Positions 32,084 to 37,016 of a stretch of 37,016 nucleotides of DNA are shown here, piece by piece (position 1 is the first letter of the stretch; every line of letters starts with the position of its first letter). The position numbers were made by a program, and so were the translations under genes. Origin of the DNA: Methanoculleus marisnigri (GTDB lineage: Archaea; Halobacteriota; Methanomicrobia; Methanomicrobiales; Methanoculleaceae); assembly GCA_002503885.1 (NCBI GenBank), contig DASQ01000002.1, positions 1 to 37,016 on the forward strand. The letters are read 5' to 3'. Below the pieces are notes generated by a model, which was not told the origin of the DNA, did no database searches, and worked only from the letters and a program-made list of their open reading frames with translations.

Positions 32084-32097
32084 GGAAGGAAACTTCC
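32084..32097 (-). promoter_or_regulatory. NrpR-type operator (GGAA-N6-TTCC) of the nif operon
   Basis: On the coding (minus) strand the site reads GGAA-GTTTCC-TTCC, an exact match to the operator form bound by the archaeal nitrogen repressor NrpR. It sits 9 bp downstream of the TATA box, at the expected start of transcription, where a bound repressor would block initiation. The surrounding GAAGGAA...TTCCTTC forms a larger near-palindrome. nrpR is not in the window. Confidence 0.75.
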
Positions 32098-32105
32098 TTC
32101 TACCT

Positions 32106-32113
32106 TATATAAA
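32106..32113 (-). promoter_or_regulatory. TATA box of the nif operon
   Basis: TTTATATA on the minus strand, in an extended AT-rich tract (32105-32118). A start of transcription about 25 bp downstream would fall near 32080, giving a leader of about 55 nt before nifH. Confidence 0.7.
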
Positions 32114-32119
32114 TATATC

Positions 32120-32527
32120 TATTGTGCCCGGCATAGCCTCCGGTTTCGGGGCAACGGCAACGGGGAACGCGAGTACGCGGGCGTTACCCGGACCCCGGGA
32201 TCGACAGGGGAAAACCCGTTCGACGCGCAGGGGCGGCTGTCGTACGGGAGCCCGGCGAAAAGAGGGATTGACCGGCGGCATGTGGAACCTGGCGGGGATG
32301 GGTGGCCGATCGGCCGGTGCGTTCTGCACGGCCGGGGGCAGCAGGTCCGAGCCGGGCGTCCTCCGGATCGACGATCCGGCGGTTCTCTCCCGGCCTCATG
32401 GGCGCCCGGTCGGGGACCGGGGGTCCGTGACCGGCATCCGGCAGCATTGCGACCGGCTCTGGAGAGGTAACGACGACAAGCCCCCCCGTAAGGCACGCAT
32501 TTATTCCGGCAGATTTCATCCAATAGT
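32120..32527. other. GC-rich intergenic region without a recognised gene
   Basis: The gap between the nif promoter and the GH3 gene. An open frame on the plus strand crosses it, but it is Arg/Gly/Pro-rich, has no family features and begins inside the nif promoter. I see no RNA gene and no copy of the repeats found elsewhere. A TATA-like GCATTTATTC (32498-32507) about 25 bp before the next start is the only site of note. Confidence 0.5.
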
Positions 32528-33724
32528 ATGCTCAACCGCTCCCTCGCCGCCCTCCTCGTCGTCATCCTCGCGGTCTGTATCGCGGGCTGCACGTCCGCCC
32601 CGCCGGGGACTGCGGACGCCGTCAACCGGACCCTCGACTCGCTCTCCCTCGAGGAGAAGATCGGGCAGATGCTCCTCGTCGGGTTCCGCGGCTACTCGGT
32701 CGACCCGGATTCGCAGATCGCCCGCGACATCGCGGCCGGGCGTGTCGGCGGGGTGATCCTCTTCGACCGGGACGTGGCGCTCGGCACCAGTGAGAGGAAC
32801 ATCAGAGACCCCGCCCAGGTCCGGGCCCTGACCGCCTCGCTCCAGGGCTACGCCGGAGCGATCCCGATCTTTGTCGCGGTCGACCAGGAGGGCGGGGCGG
32901 TCTGCCGTCTGAAGGAGTCCTCCGGGTTCCCCCCGACGGTCTCGGCCCGATCGCTCGGGGCGCAGGAGAACGAGACCGCCACCCGGGAAGCCGGGCGGGC
33001 GCTTGCGGCGATGGTCGGGGAGAACGGGTTCAATCTGAATTTCGGACCGGTCGTCGACCTCGCCGTCAACCCCGACTCGCCCGCCATCGGGAGACTCAAC
33101 CGGAGATTCTCTGAGAACGCCACCGTCGTCGCCGAAAACGCACGGTGGGTCATCGAGGAGCACCACAACCTCGGCGTGATGACAGCGATCAAGCACTTCC
33201 CCGGCCACGGGAGCGCCATGACCGATACGCACGAGGGGTTCACCGACGTCACACAGACCTGGACCGAGGAGGAACTCCTGCCCTACCGGGACCTCATCGC
33301 CCGGGGCCTCCCCGACATGGTGATGACCGCCCACGTCTACAACGCCAACCTGGACCCCGACTACCCGGCGACGCTCTCGGAGCCGACGGTCACCGGCATC
33401 CTCCGGGACCGGCTCGGTTATTCGGGCGTGGTCGTCACGGACGCGATGGACATGGGCGCCATCCACGACAACTACGACCTGAACGAGTCGCTGAAACTCT
33501 CGATCAACGCCGGGTGCGACATCTTCCTCTTTGCGAACAACCTGGTCTACGACGAGCAGATCGCGGAGAAGGCCGTCGGCATCGTGAAGGACCTCGTCGA
33601 AGCCGGGGAGATCCCGGAGGAGCGGATCGACGAGTCCTGCGGGCGGATCCTCAGGCTGAAGATGCGGTACCTGACCCCGGACGGGGAAGCGGGGATGTCC
33701 GTCAGTTCTTCTGCAGACCGATAG
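32528..33724 (+). CDS. GH3-family beta-N-acetylhexosaminidase-like lipoprotein
   Basis: 398 residues. The lipobox CIAGC puts the lipid cysteine at residue 21, so the enzyme is anchored outside the cell. The GH3 TIM-barrel follows: FVAVDQEGGAVCRL, the KHFPGHG motif (222-228), the Asp-His dyad in TDTHEGF (D233/H235) that marks NagZ-like enzymes, and the catalytic nucleophile D305 in VVVTDAMDMGAI. Only the first GH3 domain is present, as in NagZ. Methanogens lack murein, so the substrate could be archaeal surface glycans, pseudomurein-like material or debris of bacteria; this is unknown. The promoter may give a leaderless mRNA. Confidence 0.9.
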   Translation: MLNRSLAALLVVILAVCIAGCTSAPPGTADAVNRTLDSLSLEEKIGQMLLVGFRGYSVDPDSQIARDIAAGRVGGVILFDRDVALGTSERNIRDPAQVRALTASLQGYAGAIPIFVAVDQEGGAVCRLKESSGFPPTVSARSLGAQENETATREAGRALAAMVGENGFNLNFGPVVDLAVNPDSPAIGRLNRRFSENATVVAENARWVIEEHHNLGVMTAIKHFPGHGSAMTDTHEGFTDVTQTWTEEELLPYRDLIARGLPDMVMTAHVYNANLDPDYPATLSEPTVTGILRDRLGYSGVVVTDAMDMGAIHDNYDLNESLKLSINAGCDIFLFANNLVYDEQIAEKAVGIVKDLVEAGEIPEERIDESCGRILRLKMRYLTPDGEAGMSVSSSADR

Positions 33725-34022
33725 CCCATCCTTTTTCATCGTGCGGGACGGGCGTGTCCCCGCCGAGGAGTGGTGGACCCCTTTAGAGATCGCGCTTCCC
33801 TACCGCAGTCCCGATGGCGGGTGGTCATCCTGGAGAAATGGACTCTCTGAACTGCTCCAGATGCCGTAACTGCGTACATACCCAATCTCTCCGGAAAGAA
33901 TAGGAGAAATCGTAATTATACTCATGCTGATAATTTATGAGTTAATATACTGATATTTTCTGGTTATGAGTAGATATATTCATATCAGAGGGCGGACAAG
34001 GAATTTTGAAGAGTAGGCAGCG
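33725..34022. other. intergenic region, GC-rich then AT-rich
   Basis: The first part (33725-33890) is GC-rich and contains one short frame (33741-33869, beginning VRDGRVPAEEWWTPLEIALP) that I cannot identify and do not call as a gene. The second part (33900-33990) is strongly AT-rich and holds direct and inverted repeats that look like a promoter/operator region for the SatD-like gene. Confidence 0.5.
33920..33986 (+). promoter_or_regulatory. repeated operator-like sites upstream of the SatD-like gene
   Basis: Two 23-bp direct repeats, each starting TTATGAGT (33935-33957 and 33964-33986), agree at 18 positions and are 29 bp apart. An inverted repeat ACTCAT/ATGAGT (33920-33925 and 33937-33942) overlaps the first. 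Both copies include TATA-like ATATA tracts. This suggests cooperative binding of a regulator at the promoter. Confidence 0.5.
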
Positions 34023-34030
34023 ATGACGTC

Positions 34031-34708
34031 ATGACCGGAAGAAGAGTGTACGCAGTCCTCACGGGGGATCTGGTCCGCTCCAGAGTGATCAAGGATGCAT
34101 GCGGTGAAGAGTGCATACGCCGCTTAAAGGAGATACTGGCGGAGATCGGGGGAGACTACACAGCGCCGTTCTCGATCTTCCGCGGCGACAGTTTTCAGGG
34201 CGTCTCTTCGGATCCAGAAGAGGCACTGAGGGATGCGGTCCTCCTGCGCCTCAAGCTCATCGCCGGGTTCGATCGCGACAACAGCGTTCTCCGGCTGGAT
34301 GCAAGGATTGCGGTCGGGGTTGGGACCATCCGCTACCTGCCGGGCGATGGTTCGGCCGGGGAGGGGGATGGCGAGGCATTCCGGCTCTCGGGCCTCGAAC
34401 TGGACGCCATGAAGAAAGCCGGGCGCGGCATCATCGTAACGACCCCCTGGGAAGACCTGAATGAGACGCTCTCGATCTTCTGCGATGTCGTGGATCGGAC
34501 CATCGGCGGGTATACGAAGAGGCAGGCTGAAGCGGTGATGCTGACGCTGGAAGGGTTCACGCAGAAGGAGATCGGGGACCGGGTCGGCACCAGTCAGTCT
34601 GCGGTATCGTATCGCCTGAAGGGGACGGGTTATGAGATCGTTTTAAAGATCCTCGCATGGTATCGGTCGCAGGTCCGGGAGCGGGTCGAACTCGCGGCGA
34701 ACGTATAA
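34031..34708 (+). CDS. SatD-like protein with C-terminal helix-turn-helix
   Basis: 225 residues. The N-terminal part matches SatD-family proteins: VYAVLTGDLVRSRVI, FSIFRGDSFQGV, LDARIAVGVGTIRYL and GEAFRLSGLELDAMKK. The C-terminal 60 residues carry a sigma-region-4/LuxR-like helix-turn-helix (RQAEAVMLTLEGFTQKEIGD then RVGTSQSAVSYRLKG). The SatD-like part has a nucleotide-cyclase-like look (GDLVRS... RGDSFQ), but I cannot assign catalysis. It is probably a regulator. A mini-frame ATG ACG TCA TGA (34023-34034) overlaps its start codon. Confidence 0.75.
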   Translation: MTGRRVYAVLTGDLVRSRVIKDACGEECIRRLKEILAEIGGDYTAPFSIFRGDSFQGVSSDPEEALRDAVLLRLKLIAGFDRDNSVLRLDARIAVGVGTIRYLPGDGSAGEGDGEAFRLSGLELDAMKKAGRGIIVTTPWEDLNETLSIFCDVVDRTIGGYTKRQAEAVMLTLEGFTQKEIGDRVGTSQSAVSYRLKGTGYEIVLKILAWYRSQVRERVELAANV

Positions 34709-34780
34709 CGCGTGGCGAAGGCGGCGAAGCGGCCCCCCTCCGCCGGGTTGAAGCAATTCCCGCTCCCTGCCGGACGTTAC

Positions 34781-34930
34781 AGCGGCCTCGCCGACGTTGT
34801 AGCCGTCGGGGTGGGACCGGTCATCGAGGAAGTCTTTTTCCTCCCGGACGAGGGCGAGGAGGGCGGCCTGTTCGTCGTCGCGTCGAAGAGGCCGGCGATG
34901 TCCAATGATGCTGGTGGCCGGGAGGTTGTA
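34781..34930 (-). pseudogene. remnant of a HIT-family hydrolase gene
   Basis: Minus-strand sequence encodes fragments that fit the middle of HIT-family nucleotide hydrolases: NLPATSII, then IAGLFDAT in a second frame, then DEQAALLALVREEKDFLDD and HPDGYNVGEAA back in the first frame. Functional members continue with GQTVPHLHVHLIPR, the histidine triad; here homology ends at GEAA near 34781. Frame changes, deletions and the missing triad show that it is dead. The interval 34709-35041 holds nothing else I can support, apart from the ribosome-binding site GGGAGGAGAG before 35042. Confidence 0.55.
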
Positions 34931-35041
34931 GAACCCAGCAACTGTGCAAAATGCCGGCGGCCGTGCAGGTGGCAAGGGAGAGGCTTAAGGAGGAACTGAC
35001 TCAATCAATTATGCGAACAGAGTGACCGGGAGGAGAGAGCG

Positions 35042-36724
35042 ATGTCTGAGGATCTGGTTGTTCAACTGCGGGAGATGATGGATTTTCCGGCCGAAACCGA
35101 ATGCATCGAGTTCAAGGAGGCAAAAAACGATTATGGCTTCGATAAAATCGGTAGATATTTCTCAGCATTGAGCAACGAGGCCAACCTGTATGGAAACCCG
35201 GCAGGCTGGCTGATCTTTGGCATCACCGACAGGTCGCCCCGAAAGATTGTTGGCTCAAATTATCGCCTCACTCCTCCTGGCCTCGACCGCCTCAAAGAGC
35301 AGATCGCACAGCATACGAATCACCAGATGACGTTTGCCGGTGTCCATGAACTCACGGTCGATGGAATGCGAGCGGTGATGTTTGAGATTCCTGCGGCGAC
35401 GCGCGGTATCCCGACTACATGGAAGGGTGTTGCGTATGGTCGTATCCATGAGTCCCTCGGACCTCTTGCCCTCCACGAGATCGAAGAGATCCGCCGGCAG
35501 GCCCCTCTGGACGACTGGTCGGCGAAGGTCTGTGAGGGGGCGACGTATGCGGATCTCGATCCTGAGGCGATCGCCTTTGCGCGGGAAAAATACAAGGAGA
35601 AGCATCAGAACCTGGCAGGCGAAGTCGACGAGTGGGATGACCTTTCGTTCCTTGCCAGGGCAAAAGTCTGCAGTCATGGTCGGCTTACGAATGCCGCAAT
35701 TGTCCTCCTGGGAAAGAGTGAGGCCGCACACCTTCTCTCACCTGCAATTGCACACGTCACCTGGGTTCTCAGGGATAAGGACAAGGTGGAGATCGACTAT
35801 GCCCATTTCGGGTTGCCGCTGATCCTTGCTGTCGACAGAGTATTTGCCAGGATCCGGAACCTCACCATCCGCCATATTTTTGGGGAGACGCTGTTCCCTC
35901 TTGAGGTGACGCAATACGACCCGTGGGTGATCCGTGAAGCGTTGCACAATTGCATTGCTCACCAGGACTACTTGCAGTCTGCCCGCATTACGGTGACCGA
36001 GAGGCCGGACTCCCTGATGTTTACCAATCGCGGCGATTTCATTCCCGGAACTGTCCAGAGTGTGATCGAACGCGATACGCCTCCGGACCGGTATCGAAAT
36101 CCCTTCCTTGCCAGTGCGATGGTGGAGTTGAACATGATCGACACCATCGGCAGCGGGATCAAGCGGATGTTCCGGAAACAGCGGGACCGTAATTTCCCGA
36201 TGCCTGATTATGATCTTGGTGAGATAGGTTTGGTGCGGGTCACGATCCCTGGTCGGGTGATCGATGAACGGTACACCCGGATGCTCATCAAGCGGAAGGA
36301 TCTGACGCTGATGGATGTGATCGCTCTCGATAAGGTGCAGAAGGGCTATCCCGTTACCTCGGAGGAACGGAACGCTCTGAGAAAGAAGAAACTCATAGAG
36401 GGGCGGCATCTGAACCTGTACGTCTCGGAGAGTGTCGCGGCCGAGACCGATACCCGGGCTGACTATATCCGGAAGCGATCGTTTGACAAGGCATATTTCA
36501 AGGACCTGATTGTGGCTTATCTTCGAACCTATCACGAGGCAAAAAGGGCGGAGATTGAATTACTGTTGCTGGACAAGGTTTCCGATGCTTTGAACGAGGA
36601 ACAGAAGCGCCAGTTCATCAAGTCTCTCTTGAAGGAGATGCGAAAGGAAGGGACGATCATGACCCTCGGGAAGACGAGGAGTGCGAAATGGGTGCTCAAC
36701 CCCTCCCCTCTGGAGGGAATATAA
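35042..36724 (+). CDS. AlbA_2/Schlafen-like domain protein with GHKL-type ATPase module
   Basis: 560 residues. The N-terminal AlbA_2 (Schlafen AlbA) domain, about 1-150, contains TECIEFKEAKN, LSNEANLYGNPAGWLIFGIT and GRIHESLGPL. The central part contains the ATP-binding N-box-like WVIREALHNCIAHQDYLQSA and NRGDFIPGTVQSVIERDTPP, as in the C-terminal module of RecG-like/COG2865 proteins. The C-terminal 150 residues are Lys/Glu-rich and helical, possibly ending in a winged helix (LLKEMRKEGTIMTLGKTRSA). The role is unknown; members are regulators or defence-linked proteins in other genomes. Codon use is visibly less GC-biased than in the core genes, suggesting transfer. A strong GGGAGGAG site precedes the ATG. 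Confidence 0.85.
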   Translation: MSEDLVVQLREMMDFPAETECIEFKEAKNDYGFDKIGRYFSALSNEANLYGNPAGWLIFGITDRSPRKIVGSNYRLTPPGLDRLKEQIAQHTNHQMTFAGVHELTVDGMRAVMFEIPAATRGIPTTWKGVAYGRIHESLGPLALHEIEEIRRQAPLDDWSAKVCEGATYADLDPEAIAFAREKYKEKHQNLAGEVDEWDDLSFLARAKVCSHGRLTNAAIVLLGKSEAAHLLSPAIAHVTWVLRDKDKVEIDYAHFGLPLILAVDRVFARIRNLTIRHIFGETLFPLEVTQYDPWVIREALHNCIAHQDYLQSARITVTERPDSLMFTNRGDFIPGTVQSVIERDTPPDRYRNPFLASAMVELNMIDTIGSGIKRMFRKQRDRNFPMPDYDLGEIGLVRVTIPGRVIDERYTRMLIKRKDLTLMDVIALDKVQKGYPVTSEERNALRKKKLIEGRHLNLYVSESVAAETDTRADYIRKRSFDKAYFKDLIVAYLRTYHEAKRAEIELLLLDKVSDALNEEQKRQFIKSLLKEMRKEGTIMTLGKTRSAKWVLNPSPLEGI

Positions 36725-36734
36725 TTAGGGATCC

Positions 36735-36873
36735 AATTGGAGAAGATTGGGGAAATTATCTCAAATATCCTGCATTGAATTGCAAAATGTGCGTCAAGAC
36801 TTAGATGTTACAAAAACATGAATTGGAGAAGATTGGGGATCGATTGGAGAAGATTGGGGAAATTATCTCAAAT
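36735..36873 (+). repeat. three direct copies of a short AT-rich repeat
   Basis: The unit ATTGGAGAAGATTGGGGA occurs at about 36736, 36822 and 36843. The first and third copies extend through AATTATCTCAAAT to a 31-bp match. The array starts just after the stop of the AlbA_2/ATPase gene. In one frame the unit reads LEKIGEIISN. It may be duplicated gene-end sequence or recombination-derived. Confidence 0.65.
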
Positions 36874-36885
36874 AATTGTAACTGG

Positions 36886-37016
36886 TCAGGTAGACCAATA
36901 AACAGCATCAGGGGTGAAAGGGTTTTCCTCGAATGCCCCTCTGATGGCTTCGAGTACCGGCCTACGATTTTTCTTCACGGTTGAAATATATCCTCGAATC
37001 CGGCAGAAGTTGGATG
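36886..37016 (-). CDS. 3' end of an unidentified gene running off the right edge
   Basis: On the minus strand a frame is open from the window edge to a TGA at 36888-36886. It gives SNFCRIRGYISTVKKNRRPV, then LEAIRGAFEENPFTPDAVYW and ST at the end. An internal GTG (before KKNRRP) could be the start of a very short protein. I do not recognise it. Confidence 0.35.
   Translation of the reverse strand, partial: SNFCRIRGYISTVKKNRRPVLEAIRGAFEENPFTPDAVYWST

Noticed and set aside
32063..32470. 135-codon frame in the gap upstream of the GH3 gene
   Set aside because: It begins within the nif promoter and operator, lacks a ribosome-binding site and has a low-complexity Gly/Arg/Pro composition.
36735..36873. 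A CRISPR array at the three short repeats
   Set aside because: Spacing is irregular (about 86 and 21 bp), the middle copy is shorter, the repeats lack array-like regularity, and no cas gene is nearby.
1..37016. tRNA or rRNA genes
   Set aside because: I saw no cloverleaf-like or conserved rRNA segments, but weak or intron-containing tRNAs could be missed by eye.

Overview
The window is GC-rich archaeal DNA, most probably from a hydrogenotrophic methanogen of the order Methanomicrobiales, with Methanoculleus or a close relative as the best guess. This rests on gene content: a methanogen-type nitrogenase cluster with two PII genes (nifI1, nifI2) between nifH and nifD, a GGAA-N6-TTCC operator of the NrpR type, archaeal TATA boxes, an ATP-dependent archaeal DNA ligase, a TreT-type trehalose synthase, PGF-CTERM-like surface-protein tails and a MntA/HepT pair. 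The species assignment is inference; no 16S rRNA or mcr gene is present.

Layout. 1-930: an AT-rich leader, a small hypothetical protein and a small membrane protein. 930-1700: a GC-rich dispersed repeat abutting a truncated class III aminotransferase. 1797-5733: an ATP-dependent DNA ligase and PolX (4-bp gap), then a convergent SlyD-like FKBP isomerase. 5734-6255: a second copy of the dispersed repeat, itself split by three small double-hairpin units. 6256-10688: FkbM methyltransferase, trehalose synthase and a DEAD-box RNA helicase with a terminator. 10849-14473: uracil-DNA-glycosylase-like protein, Hsp20, a frameshifted metallo-beta-lactamase-fold protein, a HepT/MntA module with a frameshifted toxin, and a 5'-truncated acetyltransferase. 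14555-20818: a membrane-anchored winged-helix regulator divergent from a string of membrane or secreted proteins, including two with propeller-type repeats and two with PGF-CTERM-like tails; the last member is frameshifted.

20826-32120 is the metabolic core, all on the minus strand: nifH-nifI1-nifI2-nifD-nifK-nifE-nifN-[2Fe-2S] ferredoxin-anfO-like, followed by modA-modB-modC. NifH and NifDK form the nitrogenase, NifEN is the cofactor scaffold, NifI1/I2 give post-translational ammonium control, and ModABC imports molybdate for the cofactor. Between the nif and mod blocks sits a 413-bp non-coding element with 15-bp terminal inverted repeats and a perfect 8-bp target-site duplication. The nif promoter carries an NrpR-type operator between the TATA box and the expected start of transcription.

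32528-37016 is accessory: a GH3 lipoprotein, a SatD-like protein with a C-terminal helix-turn-helix, remains of a HIT-family gene, an AlbA_2/GHKL-ATPase protein with less GC-rich codon use, a short direct-repeat cluster, and the end of an unidentified gene.

The most unusual signals are the layered non-coding repeats: a MITE-like element, a GC-rich repeat in three intergenic regions, and a double-hairpin unit whose stems vary in sequence but keep their pairing. Three genes appear broken by single-base indels; two of these lie in G runs, so assembly error must be excluded.
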